From Bacilli bacterium (GTDB lineage: Bacteria > Bacillota_I > Bacilli_A > RF39 > UBA660): a stretch of DNA of 64,000 nucleotides. Positions 1 to 7,737 of this stretch are shown one piece after another. Below the pieces are notes generated by a model. That model saw nothing but the letters and a program-made list of their open reading frames with translations. It was not told the DNA's origin and ran no database searches. The stretch's first letter is position 1. Every line of letters begins with the position of its first letter. The stretch covers positions 1 to 64,000 of the forward strand of contig JAFURC010000026.1 in assembly GCA_017472015.1 (NCBI GenBank). The letters are read 5' to 3'. Made by a program: the position numbers and the translations under genes.

Positions 1-170
1 AGAATCACTACCTTTCATGTTTCCATTATTTCATAAATTTCACGTAAATAAAAGTCTATTATTTTCTCTAAAAATAAGTTATAATTATACTAAAAAAGAA
101 ATAGACGCTAATATTTATCTATTTCTTGACTGAACTGTAACAATTTATCTATTAAATTTTAAAAAAAGTC

Positions 171-199
171 TTGCCAAGTATTTTTTTTTATAGTAGAAT
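171..199 (+). promoter_or_regulatory. Sigma-A promoter of the SRP RNA
   Basis: A -35 box TTGCCA (171-176) and a -10 box TAGAAT (194-199) are separated by 17 bp. The predicted start, about 206, coincides with the first base of the SRP RNA terminal stem, which supports both calls. The 170 bases upstream hold no gene that I can support. Confidence 0.8.
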
Positions 200-205
200 A
201 TATTC

Positions 206-276
206 GTGCAATAAAAGAGATGGAACCAGGTCAGGATCGGAAGATAGCAGCCTTAACATAACTCTTTTATGTGCAC
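206..276 (+). ncRNA. ffs: Small signal recognition particle RNA (4.5S-type)
   Basis: The sequence carries the SRP helix 8 signature: GGTCAGGATCGGAAGATAGC at about 229-248, followed by AGCC. This lies inside a terminal stem pairing about 206-219 with about 262-276 (one bulge). The RNA scaffolds Ffh and couples translating ribosomes to the FtsY/Sec membrane targeting pathway. At about 71 nt it lacks the Alu domain of the roughly 270-nt Bacillus subtilis scRNA and resembles the short form of Gram-negatives and mycoplasmas. Its place between tadA and the region upstream of dnaX fits Bacilli synteny. Confidence 0.93.
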
Positions 277-300
277 ATTTTATTTTATAGAGAGATTAAT

Positions 301-759
301 ATGGAGAATATAGATGAATATTTTATGGGGATAGCCTTAAAACAAGCAAAGAAGGCTCTTAGATGCGAGGAAGTTCCTGTTGGAGCTATTATAGTACTAG
401 ATGGTAAAATAATCGCTAAAGGGCATAATTTGCGTGAATTACGCGGTGATGTAACCAAGCATGCCGAATTAATAACTTTAAGACGTGCAAATCACAAGTT
501 AAAGAATTGGAGATTAAATGGATGTACAATGTATGTAACTTTGTTTCCTTGCAGCATGTGTGCAAGTGCAATTATTCAATCAAGAATATCACAAATTGTA
601 ATTGGAGCTCCATCTAAAGATTTAAAAAACAAACAAATAGTTGATTTGATATTTCAAAGCGAAACCAACAAACCTTTAATTGAAATTAAAGAAAATGTTT
701 TAGAAAAAGAATGTTCAAAAATTCTTCAGGATTTTTTTAAAAAGCAAAGAAAAATGTGA
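301..759 (+). CDS. tadA: tRNA(Arg) adenosine-34 deaminase TadA
   Basis: This enzyme deaminates the wobble adenosine of tRNA-Arg(ACG) to inosine. The 152-residue protein has the zinc/proton-shuttle motif HAE at residues 54-56 and the second zinc motif PCSMC at 83-87, the classic cytidine/deoxycytidylate deaminase pattern. The start chosen is ATG 301, preceded by AGAGAG at about 290; a longer reading from 271 would begin inside the 3' stem of the SRP RNA and is unlikely. The length matches the family (150-170 aa). It sits directly behind the SRP RNA, possibly sharing its promoter, and ends at a hairpin terminator. Confidence 0.95.
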   Translation: MENIDEYFMGIALKQAKKALRCEEVPVGAIIVLDGKIIAKGHNLRELRGDVTKHAELITLRRANHKLKNWRLNGCTMYVTLFPCSMCASAIIQSRISQIVIGAPSKDLKNKQIVDLIFQSETNKPLIEIKENVLEKECSKILQDFFKKQRKM

Positions 760-768
760 AAAATTAGT

Positions 769-797
769 AAATTATTTCTCGGGAAATAATTTTTTAT
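769..797 (+). terminator. Terminator after tadA
   Basis: A perfect 10-bp stem (769-778 with 783-792) closed by a TCGG tetraloop is followed by a T-rich run. The core ATTTC-NNNN-GAAAT also places it in the recurring hairpin family noted elsewhere in the window. A TATAAT at 800-805 just downstream could start dnaX transcription, but no good -35 box is visible. Confidence 0.75.
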
Positions 798-830
798 TGT
801 ATAATAGTATATAGAAATGGTGGTGTTTTT

Positions 831-2546
831 ATGGAATATCAAGCTTTATATAGAAAGTATCGACCAACTAAATTTAGTGATGTTGTTGATCAAGATAGTA
901 TTTTAAAAATTTTGACCAATTCAATTAAAGAGGGAAAAATTTCTCATGCATATTTATTTTCAGGACCAAGAGGAACGGGAAAAACAACAATTGCTAAATT
1001 AGTAGCAAAAACGATTAATTGTTTAAATATCCAAGAAGATACATCAATTTGTGGTGAATGTGAAAATTGTCTTGATATTTTAAATAATAGTCCAGATATT
1101 ATTGAAATTGATGCTGCAAGTAACAATGGTGTAGATGAAATTCGAGAATTAAAAAGTAAGATTAATTTAGTACCAAGTAAATTAAAATATAAAGTTTATA
1201 TTATTGATGAAGTACATATGTTATCGATTAGTGCTTTCAATGCACTTTTAAAAACTTTAGAAGAACCACCTAGTCATGTTGTATTTATATTAGCAACTAC
1301 GGAATTTTATAAAGTGCCTACAACTATTGTTTCAAGATGTCAATGTTTGAATTTTACAAGAATTAAAACTACTAGTATTGAAGCACGTTTAAAACAAATT
1401 GCTGAACTTGAGCAAATTAATATTGAAGATGAAGCCATTCACGAAATTGCTGTTTACTCAGAAGGTGGAATGCGTGATGCTTTAGGAATGTTAGATAAAT
1501 TAGCTTCATATTCTTTAGAAAAAATTACTTTAAAAGATTTTTTAAATATAAATGGTTTAATATCAAAAAGTGATATGGATTTATTTATCGAACAAATTTT
1601 AAAAAATAATAATGAAGAAGTTATAAATACTTTAAATAAATTTGATGAACTTGGATACGATTTTTCAAAGTTATTAGAAAAATTAATGCAAGAATCTCGT
1701 GATTTAATGGTAGATTTTTACACCTCAAATGATAAAGTTAATTATAATCCAAAAGATTTATATAATTTAATTATGTGTTTTAACGAAACATATAATTTAT
1801 TAAAAGAAGCTGCTAATAGGCGAATTATCGTTGAAGTAAAACTTTTAAGTTTCATGAATAAAGAAATTACTTCAGATAATCAACAAAACCTAAATTTGAT
1901 TAATTCTCAAAAAAATAACGCCAAACAAGAAAATTTTGTGGATAAAAATATTTCCCAGGAAATACCAAAAGTTTCTAAAAGTGAAAAAACAGCACAAAAA
2001 ATCGTGGGAAATGAATTTAAAAACACAGAAACAACTGAAAAGAAGTATATGATCAATAAAAAAATGAAGCAACAAAGAATCAATAATACTTTTGCACTAG
2101 CAAGCAAGTTGCTTAAAAATATGGCTCTTGATAAATGGAAAAATTTAACTGATTATTTAGTTGATGCTGAATATAGTGAGGTTGCTGGCCTTCTTAAAGA
2201 TTGTAATCTTGGAGTAGTTAGTAATACCAATATAATTTTAACTTCAAAATATGAATCAATCATTGATTGTATATACGATCAATTTGAGTTAGCAAGTAAT
2301 CTTATAAATAAAATAATAGAAAATAATTATGTTTTTGTTCTACTAAGTGAATCAGAATTTAAAAATGAAGTTAATAATTATAAACAGCATATGAATGATA
2401 AAGATTATTATATATTTAAAGAAGAAACCGAACCTTTTATTATTTATCAAAATATAAAAGTTGAAAATAATGATAATTTGTGTTATGGTAGTTTAGTACA
2501 GAAGGCAATAGATGTATTTGGAAATGAATATGTCGAAATAGAATAG
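831..2546 (+). CDS. dnaX: DNA polymerase III subunit gamma/tau
   Basis: This is the clamp-loader ATPase that loads the beta clamp and bridges polymerases at the fork. The AAA+ Walker A GPRGTGKT is at residues 45-52, zinc-module cysteines at 64, 74, 77 and 80, the Walker B-like DEVHML follows, and the SRC sensor/arginine-finger motif is present. After about residue 350 a Lys/Asn-rich linker leads to a tau-like C-terminal region, for a total of 571 aa. GGTGGTG precedes ATG 831. The linker codons at 1950-1963 contain one copy of the ATTTCCCAGGAAAT hairpin sequence that is otherwise intergenic here. It heads the conserved dnaX-yaaK-recR block. Confidence 0.97.
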   Translation: MEYQALYRKYRPTKFSDVVDQDSILKILTNSIKEGKISHAYLFSGPRGTGKTTIAKLVAKTINCLNIQEDTSICGECENCLDILNNSPDIIEIDAASNNGVDEIRELKSKINLVPSKLKYKVYIIDEVHMLSISAFNALLKTLEEPPSHVVFILATTEFYKVPTTIVSRCQCLNFTRIKTTSIEARLKQIAELEQINIEDEAIHEIAVYSEGGMRDALGMLDKLASYSLEKITLKDFLNINGLISKSDMDLFIEQILKNNNEEVINTLNKFDELGYDFSKLLEKLMQESRDLMVDFYTSNDKVNYNPKDLYNLIMCFNETYNLLKEAANRRIIVEVKLLSFMNKEITSDNQQNLNLINSQKNNAKQENFVDKNISQEIPKVSKSEKTAQKIVGNEFKNTETTEKKYMINKKMKQQRINNTFALASKLLKNMALDKWKNLTDYLVDAEYSEVAGLLKDCNLGVVSNTNIILTSKYESIIDCIYDQFELASNLINKIIENNYVFVLLSESEFKNEVNNYKQHMNDKDYYIFKEETEPFIIYQNIKVENNDNLCYGSLVQKAIDVFGNEYVEIE

Positions 2547-2557
2547 GAGAGATGAAT

Positions 2558-2857
2558 ATGAATATACAAGCCCTTATGAAACAAGCGCAAAGCTTACAAA
2601 AAGATATGTTAAAAACTAAAGGTGAAATTGATGAAATGGAATTTACTGCTGAAAGTTCTTTTGTTACAGTTAAAGTAAATGGTAAAAAAGAAGTTTTAAA
2701 AGTTTCAATTAAACCAGATAGTGACTTTGATATAAGTGACATGGAAATGGTTGAAGAAATGATTCAAGTAGCAATAAATGATGCCTTAAACCAAGTTGAT
2801 AAAATGACTGAAAAGAAAATGGGCAAATATGCTAATGCTATGCCAGGATTATTTTAA
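2558..2857 (+). CDS. yaaK: Nucleoid-associated protein, YbaB/EbfC family
   Basis: This is a small DNA-binding protein of the YbaB/EbfC family, which forms dimers and is almost always encoded between dnaX and recR; its exact role is not settled. The 99-aa protein begins MNIQALMKQAQ, matching the family N-terminal helix, and continues with the central beta region (VTVKVNGKKEVLKVSIKP) and C-terminal helix. AGGAGA at 2545-2550 is at the right distance from ATG 2558; the ATG at 2552 is too close to it. Translation is probably coupled to dnaX, which ends just upstream, and to recR 5 bp downstream. Confidence 0.93.
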   Translation: MNIQALMKQAQSLQKDMLKTKGEIDEMEFTAESSFVTVKVNGKKEVLKVSIKPDSDFDISDMEMVEEMIQVAINDALNQVDKMTEKKMGKYANAMPGLF

Positions 2858-2862
2858 AAAAT

Positions 2863-3462
2863 ATGTATCCTAAGAGTGTTAATAATCTAATTGAGGCATT
2901 TAAATATTTTCCAGGAGTTGGAGAAAAAACTGCTGAAAGAATGGCTTTTCACGTTATACTTAATATGGATGATATTCAACGTGATTTTATTGCTAATAGT
3001 ATTATCCAAGTAAAAGAAAAAATTAAAAGATGTAAATGCTGCAACAATATTTCTGAAAATGACTTATGTTATATTTGTTCTGATAATTTAAGAAATCCAG
3101 ATTATTTATGTATTGTTGAAGACCCTAAGTCTGTTATATCCATTGAAAAGCAAGGAATTTTTAATGGATATTATCATGTTTTGAATGGTTTAATTTCAAC
3201 TCTTGATGGAATAAATCCAGAAGATATTAGGTTGGATAAATTAATTGAAAGAATTAATCAAAATAACTTTAAAGAAATAATTATTGCTGTAAAGCCTTGC
3301 TTAGAAGGAGAAATGACAGCACTTTATATTAATAGTGTTTTATCAGGAATGGGACTTGTTATATCAAGATTAGCATCCGGAATCCCAATGGGTGCAGATA
3401 TGGAATATATTGATGCTATTACATTAGAAAAAGCATTTGATAATCGCAAAAAAATATCATAA
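2863..3462 (+). CDS. recR: Recombination mediator RecR
   Basis: RecR works with RecO/RecF to load RecA at single-strand gaps. The 199-aa protein, the usual family length, has the N-terminal helix-hairpin-helix (FPGVGEKTAERMAFH), a four-cysteine zinc finger (C57, C60, C69, C72) and a Toprim domain starting at LCIVEDPKSV. It starts 5 bp after the yaaK stop, and no separate strong ribosome binding site is visible apart from AGGA in the end of yaaK, suggesting translational coupling. Confidence 0.96.
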   Translation: MYPKSVNNLIEAFKYFPGVGEKTAERMAFHVILNMDDIQRDFIANSIIQVKEKIKRCKCCNNISENDLCYICSDNLRNPDYLCIVEDPKSVISIEKQGIFNGYYHVLNGLISTLDGINPEDIRLDKLIERINQNNFKEIIIAVKPCLEGEMTALYINSVLSGMGLVISRLASGIPMGADMEYIDAITLEKAFDNRKKIS

Positions 3463-3501
3463 ATTAATACTTAAAATTCATAAAGTTTTATAGGTGATAT
3501 A

Positions 3502-3687
3502 ATGCGCATATTGTTTAAATATTTAAAAAGATTTATTTTAGGTGGTTTTCTTTTATATGCTTACAACTTAATTGCTGTAACTTATAATATAACCATACCA
3601 ATAAATCTTTTTACAATATTTATAGTTGGACTTTTAGATATCCCAGGACTTGCGGCTTTAGTAATTTTAAAATTAGTAGGATTGTAG
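3502..3687 (+). CDS. bofA: BofA-like pro-sigma-K processing inhibitor family protein
   Basis: In Bacillus subtilis BofA sits in the forespore outer membrane and holds the SpoIVFB protease inactive until the forespore signals. This 61-aa protein has an N-terminal basic segment, a hydrophobic segment (FILGGFLLYAYNLI) and the typical C-terminal TIFIVGLLDIPGLAALVIL membrane-associated motif. The location right after recR is the same as in Bacillus, where yaaL intervenes. A ribosome binding site AGGTGAT lies before ATG 3502. The family call is firm. Whether it controls a sigma-K here cannot be told, as no spoIVF or sigK gene lies in the window. Confidence 0.85.
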   Translation: MRILFKYLKRFILGGFLLYAYNLIAVTYNITIPINLFTIFIVGLLDIPGLAALVILKLVGL

Positions 3688-3697
3688 GTGATTAACC

Positions 3698-4567
3698 ATG
3701 TTAGATGATTATAAAGAGAATAATTTTTATGATTATGCCAAAAATTTGAAAAAATATTATCATGCATATTTGTTTGAGGTAGATAATTTAGAAGATAACT
3801 ATCCTCTTATTTTAGCATTTGCTAAAACTATTATATGTAAAAATCATTATACCAATAAAAACCAATGTGATAATTGCAATATTTGCCATTTAATAGATGA
3901 AAATTATTATGAAGATTTAAAAGTAATTGAACCAGATGGTATTAATATCAAAAAAGAACAAATTTTAGAGCTTCAAAAAAAATTAAGTTTAAAATCATCT
4001 AACGGAAATAATCAAGTATATATAATTAAAGAAGCTAATAAATTAAATCCTAGTGCAGGTAACTCTTTATTAAAATTTATTGAAGAACCCGAAAATGGTA
4101 TATATGGAATTTTAATAACAACTGATAAAAATCAAATTTTAAAAACAATACTATCAAGATGTAATTTAATAAGTTTAAAAAGTTTAAAAAAAGAAGAATT
4201 TGAGGAAACTTCATTAAAAAATCTTCTGGATTTTTTAAAATTAATTCACCAAAAAAAAGAAAATAGTTTACCTTATTTAAAACCAAATTTTTTTAATAAT
4301 TATCAAACAAAAGATGATGTTATTAAAGCGTTTAATCAAATGGAAGTAATTTTAGATAATATTATTAATTTAAATTTTCAAACAAATACTTTAAATTCTA
4401 CATTTTGTGATATAATAAAAACATCTTTAAAAGACATTTCAAATTCGGATTTAATCTTTTATCTTGAAAAAATAGTTAAATTTAAAAATAAACTAATCAC
4501 AATTCCTAATTTAAATTTAAATTTATTTATGGATAGATTTGTAATTGAAATGTCTAAAGTGAGGTAA
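3698..4567 (+). CDS. holB: DNA polymerase III subunit delta prime
   Basis: Delta prime is the non-ATP-hydrolysing wedge of the clamp loader. The 289-aa protein resembles the N-terminal part of DnaX but lacks a Walker A motif, as expected for delta prime. It has a cysteine cluster (C-D-N-C-N-I-C), the segment LNPSAGNSLLKFIEEP characteristic of the family, and an SRC motif in SRCNLISL. It is about 40 residues shorter than the Bacillus protein. It starts 10 bp after bofA and is followed 2 bp later by yaaT, so all are probably one transcript. The tmk, yaaQ and yaaR genes found beside holB in Bacillus are absent. Confidence 0.92.
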   Translation: MLDDYKENNFYDYAKNLKKYYHAYLFEVDNLEDNYPLILAFAKTIICKNHYTNKNQCDNCNICHLIDENYYEDLKVIEPDGINIKKEQILELQKKLSLKSSNGNNQVYIIKEANKLNPSAGNSLLKFIEEPENGIYGILITTDKNQILKTILSRCNLISLKSLKKEEFEETSLKNLLDFLKLIHQKKENSLPYLKPNFFNNYQTKDDVIKAFNQMEVILDNIINLNFQTNTLNSTFCDIIKTSLKDISNSDLIFYLEKIVKFKNKLITIPNLNLNLFMDRFVIEMSKVR

Positions 4568-4569
4568 TT

Positions 4570-5361
4570 ATGATTAAAGTTGCTGGTATTCGTTTTTCTC
4601 CAAAGGGAAGAATGTATTATTTTAAGAAAAATAATTTAGAATTAAAAGATGGAATGGAAGTAATTGTGGAAACTGAACGCGGGTTGCAATATGGTTTTGT
4701 CGTAAAAGGAGAGCATGAAATTGATGAATCAAAAATCGTGAGTCCTTTGAAAAATATTATTCGAATTGCTTCAAAACGTGATAGAAAAATATATGATAAG
4801 AATCTAGTTGATGGTAGTTATGCTTTAACAAAAGCAAGAAAACTTGTTTCTGAATTAAAATTAGAAATGCAGGTATTAGATGCTAATTATACTTTTGATA
4901 GAAACCAATTATTATTTAATTTTACAGCTGAGGAGCGAATTGATTTTCGTGAACTTGCTAAAAAACTTGCTCAAATTTATAAAACAAGAATTGAATTAAG
5001 ACAAATTGGCATAAGGGATAAAGCAAGAGAAATAGGTGGGCTTGGTCCATGCGGAAGATTTCTTTGTTGTAACGCCTTTTTAACAGACCTCAATAGTGTA
5101 ACAATTAATATGGCTAAAAATCAAATGCTAGCTTTAAATCCTACAAAAATTAATGGTGTATGTGGACGTCTTTTATGTTGTTTATCTTATGAAGATGAAA
5201 CCTATTCCTATTATAAGAAAGGACTTCCAGGTGTAGGAGATGAGTATCTTTACAAAGGCAATTCATATAAAGTTGTAGAAGTTGATATATTAAATCGTAA
5301 AATTAAAATTGAGAATAGTGATAATATTCGGGAAGAAGTTGTAATTGATGCAGGTAATTAA
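4570..5361 (+). CDS. yaaT: PSP1-domain protein YaaT (RicT)
   Basis: YaaT/RicT belongs to the Y-complex with YlbF and YmcA, which assists RNase Y-dependent mRNA processing and, in Bacillus, the sporulation phosphorelay. The 263-aa protein shows the PSP1 region with two cysteine motifs, GPCGRFLCC (C161, C166, C167) and GVCGRLLCC (C198, C203, C204), the residues associated with iron-sulfur binding in this family. It lies directly after holB, as in Bacillus. Its 3' end overlaps the start of the next methyltransferase gene by 14 bp. Confidence 0.94.
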   Translation: MIKVAGIRFSPKGRMYYFKKNNLELKDGMEVIVETERGLQYGFVVKGEHEIDESKIVSPLKNIIRIASKRDRKIYDKNLVDGSYALTKARKLVSELKLEMQVLDANYTFDRNQLLFNFTAEERIDFRELAKKLAQIYKTRIELRQIGIRDKAREIGGLGPCGRFLCCNAFLTDLNSVTINMAKNQMLALNPTKINGVCGRLLCCLSYEDETYSYYKKGLPGVGDEYLYKGNSYKVVEVDILNRKIKIENSDNIREEVVIDAGN

Positions 5362-6064
5362 TGATATTGTAGGTAAAAACTTAAAAATTTATCAAGATGA
5401 TAAGTTTTTTAAGTTTTCTTTAGAATCAGTTTTATTACCTAATTTTGTTACAGTTAATTTACGCGATAAAATGATTTTAGATCTTTGTACTGGAAATGCT
5501 CCGATTCCTTTAATTTTATCAACTAAAACAAAAGCTAAAATTTATGGAGTTGAACTTCAAAAAGAAATTTATGAATTAGGTCTTAAAAGTGTTCAATTAA
5601 ATCAAAGAGAAAATCAAATTAAACTTTTAAATGAAGATGTTAAAAATTTAAAAAATGTTTTTAAAGGAGATACATTTGATATAATTACGGTTAATCCTCC
5701 GTATTTTAAAGTAAATGAAAGTTCTTATTTAAATCAAAATAATATTAAAGCCAATGCAAGACATGAAAATACTTTAAATTTAGAAGATTTAATAAGAATT
5801 GTAAAATATTTATTAAAAAATAATGCTTCATTTTATATGGTTCATAGAACAGAAAGATTAATTGAAATAATTGATATTTTAAAAGAAAATAATTTAATTC
5901 CTAAAAAAGTTCAATTCATTTATCCATATCAAGGAAAAGAATCTAAACTTTTCATGATCAAGGCAGTTAAAAATGGAAATCCAGGTTTAAAAGTATTAGA
6001 TTCCTTATATATTCATAATGAAGATGGAACATATAAAGACGATATAAAAGAGATATTTAAATAA
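5348..6064 (+). CDS. yabB: tRNA1(Val) A37 N6-methyltransferase, TrmN6/YabB family
   Basis: This is a class I SAM-dependent methyltransferase of the TrmN6/YabB family, predicted to methylate N6 of A37 in tRNA1(Val). The SAM-binding region LDLCTGNAPIPLIL and the N6-adenine motif NPPY (residues 116-119) are present in a 238-aa protein, close to family length. ATG 5348 overlaps yaaT by 14 bp; a TTG at 5345 is possible but weaker. The position after yaaT matches the Bacillus yaaT-yabA-yabB order with yabA missing. Confidence 0.9.
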   Translation: MQVINDIVGKNLKIYQDDKFFKFSLESVLLPNFVTVNLRDKMILDLCTGNAPIPLILSTKTKAKIYGVELQKEIYELGLKSVQLNQRENQIKLLNEDVKNLKNVFKGDTFDIITVNPPYFKVNESSYLNQNNIKANARHENTLNLEDLIRIVKYLLKNNASFYMVHRTERLIEIIDILKENNLIPKKVQFIYPYQGKESKLFMIKAVKNGNPGLKVLDSLYIHNEDGTYKDDIKEIFK

Positions 6065-6066
6065 AA

Positions 6067-6088
6067 AAATATTTCCCAGGAAATATTT
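6067..6088. repeat. Short hairpin repeat, ATTTC-CCAG-GAAAT core
   Basis: A perfect 9-bp inverted repeat with a CCAG tetraloop sits between yabB and the next gene and ends exactly where the AAGGAG ribosome binding site begins. The same core occurs at 1950-1963, 32190-32211 and, with a different loop, at 769-792 and 33034-33061. Confidence 0.7.
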
Positions 6089-6101
6089 AAGGAGTAAAAA
6101 G

Positions 6102-6971
6102 ATGCAAAAAGAAATTTATGATATAAATCAAGATAAAAAAGAAATAGCTAAATTATTACAAAAATATATTACTTGCATTTTCCAAGAATATAAGGAAATA
6201 ATTCCAATTGATGTACGAAAGATGTTGGAAAACATATCTAATTTTGAAGATATAATCCATATTGAAAATACAGGAACAATTTCCCTTTTTGTATATAATA
6301 ATCAAGTCTTTTTACCAAATGACGCTTATAAAGTTTTAAAATCAATGGCTAAAATACCAGGATTTGGTTTAAATAAAAATCATCAAACTCATAATAGTTC
6401 AAATATGATAATCAATGATAATACGTATTTAACTTTTGTAAAACATGTATTTTTAAAGGGATTGTCACCAGTTGAATATTTCAAAGAGATTTTATTACAT
6501 GAAACCATGCATTTATGTGGTTCAAGTGGTGCTTATGCATTGTATGAAGGATTCAATGAATTAAAAACTCGCGAGATTGCTTTGAAATATCATTTTGAAA
6601 CGTCTTGTTGTGGATATCCAAAAGAAACTAAAATTGCTTATGAACTTCAACAACTATTTGGAAAAGAAATTTGTGATAAATTAACTTTTGCTAGTAATAT
6701 ACCAGATAGATTAAAACTTTTAGAAATAGAAATCGGCTATGACGCGGTTTTATTATATAGTCAAGTTTTAAAAGAAATGCAATTACAATTTGAACCATAT
6801 ATGAGCAAGAAATATCCAGGTATGTTAGGTATAAAAAATAAATGTTCTGAATATGCAAAAATAAATTATTCGAAAGTATATGAATTGATAAAACAATATC
6901 AGATTAAGTATTCTACAAGAAGCTTAGAAGATGAAGCAAAACTTTCAAATGAATCTCAATCAAAAAAATGA
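6102..6971 (+). CDS. Unassigned protein with HEXXH zinc-peptidase motif
   Basis: I do not recognise a named family. The 289-aa protein has no signal peptide or membrane segment, so it is probably cytoplasmic. Residues 133-137 read HETMH, followed by CGSSGAYALYEGFNE, in which E149 or E153 could be the third zinc ligand of a gluzincin-like peptidase. The C-terminal part is helical and polar. It has a good ribosome binding site (AAGGAG before ATG 6102) and probably continues the dnaX-yabB transcript. A peptidase role is inferred only from the motif; substrates are unknown. Confidence 0.6.
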   Translation: MQKEIYDINQDKKEIAKLLQKYITCIFQEYKEIIPIDVRKMLENISNFEDIIHIENTGTISLFVYNNQVFLPNDAYKVLKSMAKIPGFGLNKNHQTHNSSNMIINDNTYLTFVKHVFLKGLSPVEYFKEILLHETMHLCGSSGAYALYEGFNELKTREIALKYHFETSCCGYPKETKIAYELQQLFGKEICDKLTFASNIPDRLKLLEIEIGYDAVLLYSQVLKEMQLQFEPYMSKKYPGMLGIKNKCSEYAKINYSKVYELIKQYQIKYSTRSLEDEAKLSNESQSKK

Positions 6972-7031
6972 AATTATTTTTTATTTTAAAATATTATCTA
7001 TAAATATGTATCCAAAGAAAATTTTTAAAAC

Positions 7032-7060
7032 TTGTCAAAAAATAACATCTATGATATTAT
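7032..7060 (+). promoter_or_regulatory. Sigma-A promoter of pth-mfd
   Basis: TTGTCA (7032-7037) and TATTAT (7055-7060) are separated by 17 bp. Transcription would begin about 7067, leaving a roughly 100-nt leader before pth with no obvious structured element. Confidence 0.65.
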
Positions 7061-7164
7061 TTAGGCAAGTAGAAAAATCTGTATTTATACTCTTTTGAAA
7101 TTAATAAACAAGGAGTACTTTTTCTGTTTATAAAATTTTTAATAGTTATTAGGAGGTTGATGAA

Positions 7165-7737
7165 ATGAAATTAATCGTAGGTTTAGGAAATCCAGGTCGT
7201 GAATATGATAATACAAGACATAATGTTGGTTTTCATTATTTAGATATATTAGCTGAATATTTAAAAGAAGATAATTTTAAAGAAAAATTTAATGGTATGT
7301 ATCTAAAAGCCAAATACAATGGAGAAGATTTAATTCTTTTAAAACCACTTTCATATATGAATTTATCAGGCGAAGTCGTTTATAAATTTGCTAATTATTT
7401 TAAAATAAAATCAGAAGATATTTTAGTAATTCATGATGATTTAGATATGCCCGTCGGAAAATTAAAACTAAAAGAAAATGGTTCAAGTGGTGGTCATAAT
7501 GGAATAAAAAATATTATTCAAAATCTTAATACTGAAAATTTTAAAAGATTAAAAGTTGGAATATCTAAAAGCACTAATATTGAAATTAAAGATTATGTAT
7601 TAGGTAAATTTAGTCAAGAAGATAAAGAAAAAATTAATAATTTAAATAAAATTGTTATCGAGTTATTACTAGACTATTTCAAATTACCTTTTAATGATAT
7701 GATGTCAAAGTATAATAGGAGAGATTTGTATGAATAA
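7165..7737 (+). CDS. pth: Peptidyl-tRNA hydrolase
   Basis: Pth recycles peptidyl-tRNAs released from stalled ribosomes. The 190-aa protein begins MKLIVGLGNPG and carries the catalytic N9 and H19 in the TRHNVGFH motif, plus the HDDLDMP and GSSGGHNG signatures. AGGAGG precedes ATG 7165 by a good distance. The end overlaps mfd by 8 bp, the same pth-mfd pairing as in Bacillus. Confidence 0.97.
   Translation: MKLIVGLGNPGREYDNTRHNVGFHYLDILAEYLKEDNFKEKFNGMYLKAKYNGEDLILLKPLSYMNLSGEVVYKFANYFKIKSEDILVIHDDLDMPVGKLKLKENGSSGGHNGIKNIIQNLNTENFKRLKVGISKSTNIEIKDYVLGKFSQEDKEKINNLNKIVIELLLDYFKLPFNDMMSKYNRRDLYE

Noticed and set aside
1-18. Possible start of a minus-strand gene (ATG AAA GGT AGT GAT TCT read leftwards)
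   Set aside because: Only six codons are inside the window and no clear ribosome binding site is visible.
96-127. A perfect 10-bp inverted repeat with a 12-nt loop upstream of the SRP RNA
   Set aside because: It has a T run only on the minus strand, where no gene ends, so a terminator role cannot be supported; it may be a chance AT-rich palindrome or belong to a gene left of the window.
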